From contig JARUPZ010000030.1 of assembly GCA_031213475.1 (NCBI GenBank), forward strand, positions 6,999,661-7,063,660: a stretch of 64,000 nt of DNA, read 5' to 3'. Of the stretch, positions 41,235 to 49,809 are shown piece after piece. How positions within the stretch are numbered: position 1 is the stretch's first letter; every line of letters starts with the position of its first letter. The translations under genes and the position numbers were made by a program. Origin of the DNA: Nereocystis luetkeana (taxonomy: Eukaryota; Sar; Phaeophyceae; Laminariales; Laminariaceae). The notes under the pieces are model-generated. The model was not told the DNA's origin. It saw nothing but the letters and a program-made list of their open reading frames with translations, and did no database searches.

Positions 41235-44200
41235 CTATCCAGGGGGGGGAGTGGAAACCCTGGGGGCTCCGCGGGACACATCAGAGTTCCGCAGCAGCCC
41301 ACGTGCTAGGCTCCCATTCCCATGGCGTTGAAGACACCACGATCCGTACACGGCGTTCCGTGCTGTAGTGTAGCGGGAGGGTTGAAGGTCGATCTTGATC
41401 GGTCCGGGGTCATCCAGGAATCGGATGATGTAGGAGCCGCCCGGTGAAGGTTCCGGTGGAGCTCCCGAAGAGACGTCCGGGGGTGAGCGGTGAGCGATTT
41501 TGCCCAGCCACCAGAGGCCGTCGCGCGCTTTGTACCATATGTGCGCTCCGGGGGGGAGGATGGTGGTGCTGAAGTTGTGGAGCCAGAGGCTGCGGGAGAC
41601 CAGGGCGTAGCCGGGGGCGAGAAATATTTGTCCTTGGGATCGTGCCAGTTCGCGGTGGGCAGCGCCGATGCGCATCTGGCGGTAGAGGCGGTTCGTCTGG
41701 CGCTGTTGTGTCGGCGCTCCTGACCAATAGAGTAGGATGTTGCGCCGGAAGTGTTGAAGGTCCAGCTCGCGTTCCCAAGAGGGACTGAGAAGTCCAGCCC
41801 AGTGGGTCTCGTACAGAACGGCGATGACCCCGCCGCGGCCGCGTACGAGTTGATGGCCGGTGATCTGCTCGACCTCGAGGCGTTCCGGTGGGGGAGTGAC
41901 GTCGTCGACGGTGACGTGGTAAGGTGGGGACTTGGCGGCAGAAGCTGTGAGTACGTATGTAGTGAGGTCCGCGGGCAGATGCTTGGGGATATCGCTGGTG
42001 TCGTCGGGGTTCCGACAAGGTTTGCATCGTTGAACGGAGACGCGTGGCTTGGAGTCCCGTCCCGGAAGGTCGGATGGAAGGTCGAGGAAAAGTAGCTTGT
42101 CGTGAAGAGGGCGGTTGTCGGGGGTGTTCGAGGCGGGCGTCGGTCCAACGGCGAGGACCTTGAAGGGCCCATTCCAGTTAAGGGAAAGCTTCGTCTTGAG
42201 TACAGTTGCGTCGGTGCCCTTTTTGACGCCTTGGCGAATGGTTGAGGTGGAGTTGTAGACCCAAACCCAGCCGCCGACGGTGAAGGGGGGGGATGCTCGG
42301 AGGGCGGCCATGATGGGCGCGTTGCGGCGCTGGAGACGCGAGACGGTGAGTCGGTGTAGTTCGCGGACGAGGGAGTACGCGCGTCGTTGTCGGTCGGTGG
42401 CGAGGTTGATGTAGACCAGATGATCGCGGTCCAAGCTTTGGTGGCCGCCGATGTTGTCGGGTTCAAAGACCGAGAGCGGGAGGCGAGGAAGGCGGCCCAT
42501 GTGGATTTCGTTAGGCGCAAGCCCTGTAGCGGCGTTCACGGAGTTGTTGTAGGCCGACGACACGTGTGGCAGCAGCACGTCCCAGTCGGTCTGCTGTTCG
42601 TTGCCGACCATAGAGAGCATTTGGGCCAACACATGGTTGACGCGCTCGACGCCGCCGTTGGTGCAGGGGTGGTAGGAGCTGGTGTTGACCTTGCGGATAC
42701 CAAGGCGCTCGTAGACGATGTTTGCAAGCTTGGAGGTAAAGTGTAGTCCGTTGTCGGAGAGAAGCGTAACCGGGCACCCCCAGAGAGGGATGTATTCGTT
42801 CAGGAAGATGTCGGCGGTGCCGGCGGCCGTGAACTGCGCCGCTGAAACGGCAAACATATCGGCGCGCCGGCTGAAGCGGTCGGTGAAGAGAAGGATGTGG
42901 ACGTTGCCGCGCGGCGTGAGCGGCAGGGGTCCGAAGTAGTCGACGCTGACGGTGATGCCAGGCCCGTTGGGCAAAGGAAGAGAAAGGATGGGCCAGCGAA
43001 TGGTGTGCCGGGAGGTTTTCCGCGCCTGGCATTGAAGGCAGCGGCGGATCCACCAGCGGGCGGAAGCGTCCATGCCAATCCACCAAAAGAAACGTGCCAG
43101 CATGCGGACCGTTCGGGTGACTCCTAGGTGTAGAGAGGTGGTGGCGTGGCAGGTGTTCAGCACCCAGGGGCGCATTAACATTGGCACGTAGATGCGTGGG
43201 GTAAGGGGGGCGGGTGGTGGTAGGCTGTTCCCGGGTGGGGGTGGGGGTGGTCGTTGGACCAGGAGGGTGGTTTCGTCGTCCGTACGGTGCAGCTTGCATT
43301 TGGAGGCAAGGGTGAGGACGTCCGGAAGTTGTGGGCGCCGGGCCGAGGGGATGAAATCCAGGAGGTCGTTCGGCGGGGGGGCAGGGGAGTCCAACGACAG
43401 GAAGCGGATGGTGGCGCAGCACAGGGGCTCTGCTTGTTGTTCTCGCGCCCAGTCTTTGAAGGTGTAGTGCTCGACGCGGGCGAGGAGGTAGGGGTCGTCA
43501 TCGGGTTCGACGATGGGCTCCGGGAGGGGCAGCGACGGTGGTGCTGGTGCCGGCGGAGAAGGCGTTGTTGGGGGGGTTGGGGTTGGGTTTGCGGGCGCAA
43601 ACGGGTCGGGCGGCGCGGGAGCTGTGGCTGAAGGCGCCGTAGGAGGAGGGGGTCTTGGCTGGACCCCGGCCGGGGGCGTGGGCGCACTGTGGGTGGGTGT
43701 AGATCGTCTGCGTACGACGGGTTGTGGTCGACGGCCGAAGCGATAGTCGGCTGTGGGTCGAGGGGTTCCCGCGGCGGCGGCGATGCGATGGCGGGTCCGA
43801 GAAGATATCAGGCCTGAGACGGCTGGTTCCGTGCCGCCAGTGGTGGACGGCGGAGAGACGACGGACGGCCTGGAAGCCGAGCCTGGAGGAGCTCCGCTGT
43901 TCACGGCGGCGTTCTCGGGGCCAACAAGCAGTCCAGCGGTGGAGTCAGTGGTCGCAATAGGCCCGACGAAGGTGTCGGGTGCGGGTGAAAGGGTGGGGTG
44001 CTCCATACGTGGTCCCAGTAGGCGGAAGTCGCGGAAATCGTCGGTGGTGAAGGGAAGCGGCTGGATGGTTGGGATGGGCCTTGAAGGGGGGGATACGAGC
44101 CCACCCAAGCCGATACCCGGGGCGGGAGGGTCGTTCGGCGCGAAGCCGCAGGGACGGATGAGGTAGATGCCGACGGTGTCCGGGCCGGTAAGGCGGTTGC

Positions 44201-47200
44201 GTCCGGTGCGGTCGGCGTCGGTGGCGGGTTGGGGGAGCCGGGAGAGGAAGTCGGCGTTGCCGTTGGCCGTGCCCCTCCGGTATTCCAGCGTGTAGGTGTA
44301 CGTCGAGAGGAACTCGAGCCAGCGCCGGACGCGGGCGTTGTGTTCTCCGACCTTGGCGATGTTCTCGAGCGCCTTGTGGTCCGAGTAGATCTGGAAGCGG
44401 GTGGACCATAAATGTCCACGGAGGCGTTTGATCGCCCACACGATGCTCCCGGCCTCGAGGTCGAGGGGTGTCCACGAACGTTCGGAGTCCAGGGTGGCAC
44501 GGCTGATGAAAAGGATGGGTCGGACTGAGCCGTCGGGTTGTTCTTGCTCAAGGGTCGCGCCGAAGCCGTCGATGCTAGCGTCGCAGTAGAGGCGGAAGGG
44601 GCGGGAGTTGTCGGCGACGGCGTCCCAGTCGGGGTAGACGAGGATAGGCGGTTCGGCAAGTTCTTGGAAGATGGCGCGGACGGTGGTTTTCATGGCGGGG
44701 GTGAAGTCGAACGTGGCGCCTTGCTTGAGTAAAGCGTTGATGGGGCGCAGACGTCGGGAGAGATTCGGCAGGAACTTGCCGTAGTAGTTGATGCCCCCAA
44801 GGAGCGAGCGCACTTGCTTCTTGTCGGCCGGCATGGGCATTCTGGTGAGGGCGGCGACCTTGTCGGAGTTGGGGCTGTAACCGCCGGCGGAGATGGTGTG
44901 TCCCAGGAAATCGGCGGTGGTGGCACCAAGTTTGGCCTTGGCCGGGGAAAGTTTGAGGTGGTGCTTCCGGAGGCGTCCGAAGAGAGCTCTGATGTTGGCA
45001 ACGTGGTCGTTGGGGTTGGGGTCGAAGACGATGATGTCGTCGAGATACGCGGCGACGCGTTCCAGGCCTTTGATGACCTCGTTGATGACCTTAACGAACC
45101 AGCCGGGGGAGGCGCTGCTGCCTTGTGGCATAACAAGCCACTCAAATAACCGGTTCGGTGTGCAGAACGCTGTCAAGGGGATGGTGTCCTCGTCGATGGT
45201 GATTTGGTGGAACGAGGAGACCAGGTCGAAGAGGGAAAAGATGCGACCTTTACCCAAGGAGTCGAGGACTTCGTCGACGCGGGGGATGGGGAGTTGTCCG
45301 AGGGAGCTGATGGCGTTGAGCTTCTTGTAGTTGATTGTGATGCGAACACCTCCGTCTTTTTTGGGGATGGCGACCATAGGGCTGGAGTATGGCGACGTGG
45401 AATGCTGGATCAGGCCGGCAGCCAGGTACTGGTCCAATACGGCGTCGGCCTTTTCGGCGAGGATGGGGTTGATCCTGTAGGGGCGGGAAGTGACCGGTGC
45501 GCTGTCCGGAGGTACCGTGATCTTGAACGGCATTAGCGAGCACGAGCCGAAGTCGGTCTTCGACGTGGAGAAGACGTCCTGGAATTCGCAGAGGACGTCG
45601 CCCAAGTTGTTGATCACCGATGGGGTCCATCCAGAACCGTGAAGGTCGAAGTTGACGTCGCGTAGGTGCAACGGCAGGCGTTCCCAGAGGTCGAGGAAGC
45701 TTTTGCGCTGGTCGGTGTCGAGGCGTGCAAGGAGCTGTGGGCACGGGGCTTTTAGTGCGGTAGAGGGGTCGGCTGTTGATGGACTCTGGTCGGCCACCGA
45801 GATGTTGTTGTGGAGGGCATGTACGTCCGGAAATGGAGGGGGGAGCGGCGGGTCCAAGGAGGGATGCCCAAGGGTGGCGAGCGGTACCTGTACCAGTGGG
45901 GAGCAGGAGGTTCCGAGGAGGTCACCCGGCTCGAGTTCGGTAGATCCAGATAGGGGGACCGTTTGGTACCCGTCGGAGACGAAAATCGCCGTGTCGGAAA
46001 GGGGGTTCTCGCGGGGGAGCATGTTCACCATGTAATTCCCGGCCAATGCTGGAGCGCCTGACTGGCGCACCAGGTTGACCTTGGCGAGCTGTGGGGTAGA
46101 GGAAAGCGAAATAGCTTTGTTGCCGGCGAATCGGAGGTGGTAGACGTCGTCAGTGGAACGATCGTCGGGAATGAATGCTGAGGCTCCGTTGGGGTCGTGG
46201 TGACTTAAAGAGAGCTCACCACGGGTTTGCCGGGAAGGTTGGTGGGGGAGGGCGGGCTGTTGCCGGAGCGTGGTATACGAGCGGTGCTCGAAGCGCATCC
46301 AGCTGTCTCGTCCCAGGAGGATGGGGTGCTGCATGGTTCCAGCAGGAACTACGCAGGCCCATACTGCTAGGGCAGCGGTGGGGGTCTGGAGGCGCATAAA
46401 CTGGATGCTTAAGCGGATAGAGACGGAGGTGGAGAGTGGGGCCGAGGTGCCGAAGCCTCCCCATGAACGGGGGGAACTGTGCCGTTCGCAGGCGTCGGTG
46501 GCTGACTGGGAGGCCTTCAGTTGTTCCATCGCGGTTGCGGTGATAAACGACTGGGGCGAGCCGGTATCGAGCAGTGCCACGAGTTCGTGGCGGGTAATGG
46601 CGTCGGGGCCGCTGTGCACGAGTACCTTCGTCGTGAACGACGCGTCGTCGACGGTGATGATGCCGCCTGTAAGGCATGGTCCGTGTTCCGGTATCGGCGG
46701 CCGACGGGTAGGAAGGTGGCTGTGGGCTGCGGTGTGGATGGTGGACACTTGGGCGAAGTGGCTGATGGGGTAGGCGTCGGGTGTAGACGGCGGTAGAAGC
46801 AGCCCAAGTGGGGAGTTAGGCGGTTGCCGTGGAGGGGTCGGGCTTGTCTCGTGGATGCCGTCGGCGGTGGGGAAGACCCGGGTTGAGTCGGTGGAGGCGG
46901 GTGTTTGCTCTGGGTCGTTGGGACTGGTACCAGTAGGAAGTTGGGGGAGGCGATCGGCGTCGAGGCTTTCTCGGACGTCCATCAGTACCCGGCCCAGCAG
47001 ATTCCGACCACGCCAACGCGTCGGAATGCAGGCGTCCGGATGATCGGCCTTGAGGCCTATGCCCCAGACGAGGTCGTGTGGGCTGGCCTCGGCAATGTGT
47101 TTGTCGTCCGTTGCCGCCAGCTCTCGCCGTAGCTCCGAGTGTTGGCGGAACTTGGAGAAGTTGAGGTTGAGGACGATGTTGTAGCGGTGTCGCTCCCAAA

Positions 47201-47402
47201 CCAGTTCGTCGAAGCCGAAAACGGTGCGTCCAAGTGCTTTTTGGTCGGCCGGGTCGCGGGTCGCTTTGATGCGGCGCTCAGTTGTGGTGTCCCCGAAGAG
47301 CGCAGCCTTCTGCGCCATCATCCTCTGCTCGGCGCAGTTGTATGTGACGCCATCGTGTTCGATGTCGCACAGGTACCACTGCGAAAAGACGGAAGAGGAG
47401 TC
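41235..47402 (-). CDS. Retroelement 2: NADAR-protease-RT-RNase H-integrase-chromodomain polyprotein
   Basis: An uninterrupted frame of about 2,055 codons (first in-frame ATG at 47,321) that opens directly after a UGA at 47,403-47,405. Numbered from that ATG: NADAR to about residue 120; Pro-rich linker; protease LLDTGSPQSF (252-255) with HPILLGRDSW; RT about 600-800 (VAIPKKDGGVRI, FSLFDLVSSFHQI, YLDDIIVF at about 759); RNase H about 905-1,035 (LYCDASIDGFGA, LEAGSIVWAI, YSDHKALE, NADFLSRLP). A long Pro-rich linker follows. Integrase has H-x-H and C-x2-C (about 1,392-1,430) and a DDE triad (SVDYFG about 1,459, LSDNGLHF about 1,522, GGVERVNH about 1,559). A chromodomain lies at about 1,810-1,870 (LEVEQITGHQLVRGRGG, ETHWAG, SWERELDL), and a second SH3-like reader at about 1,925-1,990 (IWYKARDGLWWLGKI, YIIRFLDDPGPIKI). 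All catalytic residues are present. It ends with UAG. Confidence 0.93.
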   Translation of the reverse strand, partial: DSSSVFSQWYLCDIEHDGVTYNCAEQRMMAQKAALFGDTTTERRIKATRDPADQKALGRTVFGFDELVWERHRYNIVLNLNFSKFRQHSELRRELAATDDKHIAEASPHDLVWGIGLKADHPDACIPTRWRGRNLLGRVLMDVRESLDADRLPQLPTGTSPNDPEQTPASTDSTRVFPTADGIHETSPTPPRQPPNSPLGLLLPPSTPDAYPISHFAQVSTIHTAAHSHLPTRRPPIPEHGPCLTGGIITVDDASFTTKVLVHSGPDAITRHELVALLDTGSPQSFITATAMEQLKASQSATDACERHSSPRSWGGFGTSAPLSTSVSIRLSIQFMRLQTPTAALAVWACVVPAGTMQHPILLGRDSWMRFEHRSYTTLRQQPALPHQPSRQTRGELSLSHHDPNGASAFIPDDRSTDDVYHLRFAGNKAISLSSTPQLAKVNLVRQSGAPALAGNYMVNMLPRENPLSDTAIFVSDGYQTVPLSGSTELEPGDLLGTSCSPLVQVPLATLGHPSLDPPLPPPFPDVHALHNNISVADQSPSTADPSTALKAPCPQLLARLDTDQRKSFLDLWERLPLHLRDVNFDLHGSGWTPSVINNLGDVLCEFQDVFSTSKTDFGSCSLMPFKITVPPDSAPVTSRPYRINPILAEKADAVLDQYLAAGLIQHSTSPYSSPMVAIPKKDGGVRITINYKKLNAISSLGQLPIPRVDEVLDSLGKGRIFSLFDLVSSFHQITIDEDTIPLTAFCTPNRLFEWLVMPQGSSASPGWFVKVINEVIKGLERVAAYLDDIIVFDPNPNDHVANIRALFGRLRKHHLKLSPAKAKLGATTADFLGHTISAGGYSPNSDKVAALTRMPMPADKKQVRSLLGGINYYGKFLPNLSRRLRPINALLKQGATFDFTPAMKTTVRAIFQELAEPPILVYPDWDAVADNSRPFRLYCDASIDGFGATLEQEQPDGSVRPILFISRATLDSERSWTPLDLEAGSIVWAIKRLRGHLWSTRFQIYSDHKALENIAKVGEHNARVRRWLEFLSTYTYTLEYRRGTANGNADFLSRLPQPATDADRTGRNRLTGPDTVGIYLIRPCGFAPNDPPAPGIGLGGLVSPPSRPIPTIQPLPFTTDDFRDFRLLGPRMEHPTLSPAPDTFVGPIATTDSTAGLLVGPENAAVNSGAPPGSASRPSVVSPPSTTGGTEPAVSGLISSRTRHRIAAAAGTPRPTADYRFGRRPQPVVRRRSTPTHSAPTPPAGVQPRPPPPTAPSATAPAPPDPFAPANPTPTPPTTPSPPAPAPPSLPLPEPIVEPDDDPYLLARVEHYTFKDWAREQQAEPLCCATIRFLSLDSPAPPPNDLLDFIPSARRPQLPDVLTLASKCKLHRTDDETTLLVQRPPPPPPGNSLPPPAPLTPRIYVPMLMRPWVLNTCHATTSLHLGVTRTVRMLARFFWWIGMDASARWWIRRCLQCQARKTSRHTIRWPILSLPLPNGPGITVSVDYFGPLPLTPRGNVHILLFTDRFSRRADMFAVSAAQFTAAGTADIFLNEYIPLWGCPVTLLSDNGLHFTSKLANIVYERLGIRKVNTSSYHPCTNGGVERVNHVLAQMLSMVGNEQQTDWDVLLPHVSSAYNNSVNAATGLAPNEIHMGRLPRLPLSVFEPDNIGGHQSLDRDHLVYINLATDRQRRAYSLVRELHRLTVSRLQRRNAPIMAALRASPPFTVGGWVWVYNSTSTIRQGVKKGTDATVLKTKLSLNWNGPFKVLAVGPTPASNTPDNRPLHDKLLFLDLPSDLPGRDSKPRVSVQRCKPCRNPDDTSDIPKHLPADLTTYVLTASAAKSPPYHVTVDDVTPPPERLEVEQITGHQLVRGRGGVIAVLYETHWAGLLSPSWERELDLQHFRRNILLYWSGAPTQQRQTNRLYRQMRIGAAHRELARSQGQIFLAPGYALVSRSLWLHNFSTTILPPGAHIWYKARDGLWWLGKIAHRSPPDVSSGAPPEPSPGGSYIIRFLDDPGPIKIDLQPSRYTTARNAVYGSWCLQRHGNGSLARGLLRNSDVSRGAPRVSTPPPG

Positions 47403-47423
47403 TCAGAACAAGTGAAAGGATGA
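46962..47423 (-). other. NADAR (YbiA-like) domain fused to Gypsy Pol
   Basis: About 150 residues with the full NADAR signature in order: FSQWY, a DGVTYNCAEQRMMAQKAA block, ALGRTVFGFDELVW, KFRQHSELRRELAATD, IAEASPHDLVWGIGL and RGRNLLGRVLMDVR. NADAR proteins bind ADP-ribose-type ligands; members act as N-glycosidases in riboflavin side-product clearance or as hydrolases removing ADP-ribose from guanine in DNA. The Glu and Lys of the EQ...AQK block and the WGIG loop are kept, so activity is plausible. The first few residues (SSFHLF) lie upstream of an in-frame UGA at 47,403-47,405. That UGA falls six residues before SQWY, the position of a common conserved Trp (FFW) in eukaryotic members. Confidence 0.85.
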
Positions 47424-48524
47424 GGGGGCCTCTGCGGTGGTGTGAGCTGTTGATGGCGTGTTGGTTGTTGGGGGTGGGGGGCGACGATAATTGTTCCTAT
47501 CGCCACCTGGCGTCGACGGGGGTAGAGTCAGCCACGACCTAGCGGTGCTGACCGGAACCCTCGTGTTCGCGGGGGAATTGCTCGGCAACGCCGAGGTACC
47601 GGGGGGGTCCACGCCGGGGCTTATACGCCGGGCGAGATGACCCTGAAAGGTGTTGACGATAATTTTTCTATCGCCACCTGGCGTCGACGGGGGTAGAGTC
47701 AGCCACGATCTAGCGGTGCTGATCAGAACCCTCGTGTTCGCGGGGGAATTGCTCGGCAAAGCCGAGGTACCGGGGGGGTCCACGCCGGGGCTTATACGCC
47801 GGGCGAGACGACCCTGAAGGGCCCTGTCGTCCAACTTTTGGAGGACAGGGGGATACTCGCTAGGAGATACCACACCTGGGGCCCGTGTCCACGCGTTGCA
47901 CAAAGCAGGCGAGGAGGACGGGGCAGGGGGCTCAGGGCATGTCCTGGTCGACGTTGGTCGCGAGTCTTCCGTTTTTAATACGGGACTGCCCCTCGAGCTC
48001 AGGGGCAGCGGTGGTGTCAACACCGTGGCAGCGGGTGGAAGCCCGTCGTTCGCGGGTCCAACGCTGTCACAAGAAAGGCGCGCATGCTGGAACAAGCGCG
48101 TATGGAGCGGCCAATTAGAGGCAGGCTCAGGGGGCGATGGCCCGGCCGACGAAACGGTAGTTTCGTGTGAACCGGAACCGCTGGTAGCCGTAATCGTCGA
48201 GACGTTTCCCAGGGTAGCAATGTCTGGGGTCTCGGCAATGGTCGGCAAGTAGCGTTGCTCACCGCCGGAAGACGTCGAGTGGAGCATCCTGGTGAGGCTC
48301 GGCGTCTTGGCCTCCTCCCGCCCACACCTCAAGGCAATCACTTGAGCAAGAGGATCAGTGCTTGAGCAAGTGGCTGGGAAATGGGCTGGGGTAGGGGGGG
48401 GGCATGCGGGGGCAGGGGTCGGGGAGGCGTGGTGCACGTGATTTACGCGTGCGTCCTGAGAGCCTCGGGTGGTCGCAGTAGATGCTGTTGATGGAGATGC
48501 GGCAGGTGCTCCATCATCGGCTTG
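47403..48524 (-). CDS. Linker segment of retroelement 2 between zinc knuckle and NADAR
   Basis: About 373 open codons in the same frame as the zinc-knuckle ORF and Pol, bounded by UGA at 48,525-48,527 and UGA at 47,403-47,405. It has no good ATG at its start. It is rich in Pro, Ser, Thr and Ala, with no globular domain except its last residues, which are the beginning of NADAR. It contains an in-frame 171 bp tandem duplication. Its frame continuity with Pol implies one ancestral Gag-NADAR-Pol frame. Confidence 0.65.
   Translation of the reverse strand, partial: QADDGAPAASPSTASTATTRGSQDARVNHVHHASPTPAPACPPPTPAHFPATCSSTDPLAQVIALRCGREEAKTPSLTRMLHSTSSGGEQRYLPTIAETPDIATLGNVSTITATSGSGSHETTVSSAGPSPPEPASNWPLHTRLFQHARLSCDSVGPANDGLPPAATVLTPPLPLSSRGSPVLKTEDSRPTSTRTCPEPPAPSSSPALCNAWTRAPGVVSPSEYPPVLQKLDDRALQGRLARRISPGVDPPGTSALPSNSPANTRVLISTARSWLTLPPSTPGGDRKIIVNTFQGHLARRISPGVDPPGTSALPSNSPANTRVPVSTARSWLTLPPSTPGGDRNNYRRPPPPTTNTPSTAHTTAEAPSSFHLF
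47482..47823 (-). repeat. In-frame 171 bp tandem duplication
   Basis: Two direct copies with period 171 bp (57 codons) and a few substitutions. The word CGCCACCTGGCGTCGACGGG recurs at 47,501 and 47,672. The encoded unit includes LARRISPGVDPPGTSALPS and STARSWLTLPPSTPGGDR. Because 171 is a multiple of three, the reading frame is kept. Confidence 0.9.
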
Positions 48525-49115
48525 TCAGTTGGTGCGGAAGGTTCCCGGCTGCCGTTGGTTCGGGAGGTTGGTCGAGTTGTTGCTGCCCATCCGCATGTTT
48601 GCGGGGGCGGCTGGTGCGGACGTGTTGGTCGCAGGGGTATGAACCGTCAACGCGGAAGACGAGGGGGCAGGCTCGATGCGTTGTTGTCGGAACTGTTGCC
48701 CTGGCGAGTGTCGGTTGCCGTTGTCGTAGTTCCGGCCGTTGCTATGGCGCCAGTTGTTGGAGCGCCCGTTGTCGCCGCGGTAGTTGCGGGAGTGGTTATA
48801 GTTGGAGTGGCTGTTGTTGGAGTTTCCGCTACGGTTGGTGTTGTTGCCTCGACGGTTGTTGTCGTAGCGGTTGGAACTCCGCTCCAGGTTGCGCTCGTAT
48901 TGCCCCCGGCGGTAAGAGAGCATCCTCTGTTGCCACTGGCGGTAGGCCTGACCGTCGTCGTTTAGCTGTCCGAGTGCCGGGTTTAAGATGCCGGACGTGG
49001 TGAGGAGGCTCTTGGAGCAGGTCTTCTGGCTATGGTCCGTGCCATTGCAGTTGAGGCAAAGGTCACCGTGAGCGCGTAGGGCTTGGGCGTGGGACACCGC
49101 GACGTTCCGCCTCCG
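48525..49115 (-). CDS. Gag C-terminal part of retroelement 2, CCHC zinc knuckle
   Basis: The frame opens near 49,115 and ends in UGA at 48,525-48,527. It encodes CLNCNGTDHSQKTC (49,017-49,058), a C-x2-C-x4-H-x4-C retroviral-type zinc knuckle that binds genomic RNA. This is followed by a very Asn/Arg/Ser/Gly/Tyr-rich tail (about 48,700-48,920) that looks disordered and RNA-binding. It is in the same frame as the linker and Pol, but one frame away from the capsid-like segment upstream, so a frame change is needed near 49,100. Confidence 0.75.
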   Translation of the reverse strand, partial: RRRNVAVSHAQALRAHGDLCLNCNGTDHSQKTCSKSLLTTSGILNPALGQLNDDGQAYRQWQQRMLSYRRGQYERNLERSSNRYDNNRRGNNTNRSGNSNNSHSNYNHSRNYRGDNGRSNNWRHSNGRNYDNGNRHSPGQQFRQQRIEPAPSSSALTVHTPATNTSAPAAPANMRMGSNNSTNLPNQRQPGTFRTN

Positions 49116-49809
49116 TCATGGGCTCCGTAGAGGCTCTCGTCACCAGGCTGAGCGCTCGTGTGGAGGGGGGCGCTGCCGTCGTGGGAGGTGTTGTCGAGGT
49201 GAGAAGGGGCGGTGTCGCCGGCGATGGCGTATCCGTTGTGGGGCGGGTGGTTGGGGGTGTCGGAGGGGTGGGTCGAGACTCGGTCGGGTTCCACACGTAG
49301 CCGCGGCCGGCGTTGGAGTGGAAATACCTTAGCTCGAGAAAAAGGGTGTGGGCGGCCCCGATGAACTCGGACGAGGCACCCTCGGTGGCGGCGCGGGCCA
49401 GAACGAAGGTGATCGACGGGTCGCAGTCGGGTGTGAACAGTCGCCAGACGCGGCGTGCCGCTATAGAGACATCTGAGGCTATTGGGTCGCGTGTACTCTG
49501 CATCCAGCGGAGCTTGGCGTCCAGAAAGACCCAGTCATTTTACTCAAAGCCGAACGTCTGCGGTTGCCGGTGCCCAGTGGGTTTGGGGGCTGGCAAGGAT
49601 TGGGCCGGTAGTGGTGCCTGGGACATTGAGGTCCCAGCTTGTTTCTGGGGGCGCTGGGAGGTGGTGGTCCTAGACATCGCGGCGGACGTAAAGGGTGGTC
49701 CAGGGTGCGGAGCCGACGGCTGCGGTTGGGCCGTGGTGGCCGTGGTCGCAGCTGCAGTCTCGTAAGTGGGGTCGAAGGGGTAGGAGAGGGCGGTAACACG
49801 AGTAGGAGG
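49101..49809 (-). pseudogene. Gag capsid-like segment of retroelement 2, frame-shifted and with an internal UAA
   Basis: This frame is offset from the segments on both sides. It encodes a Pro/Thr-rich linker, then after a UAA (49,540-49,542) a capsid-like stretch: NDWVFLDAKLRWMQS, SDVSIAARRVWRLF and ELRYFHSNAGRGYVW. Upstream continuity with the frame at 49,801-50,168 needs a -1 type step near 49,800-49,813. Downstream continuity with the zinc-knuckle frame needs the opposite step near 49,100. Compensating single-base indels, sequence errors or recoding would all explain it. Confidence 0.6.

Noticed and set aside
41306-42520. 404-codon and other overlapping ORFs on the same strand as retroelement 2 Pol
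   Set aside because: Out-of-frame Pro/Ser/Thr/Arg-rich shadows of the integrase-chromodomain coding sequence, caused by high GC content.
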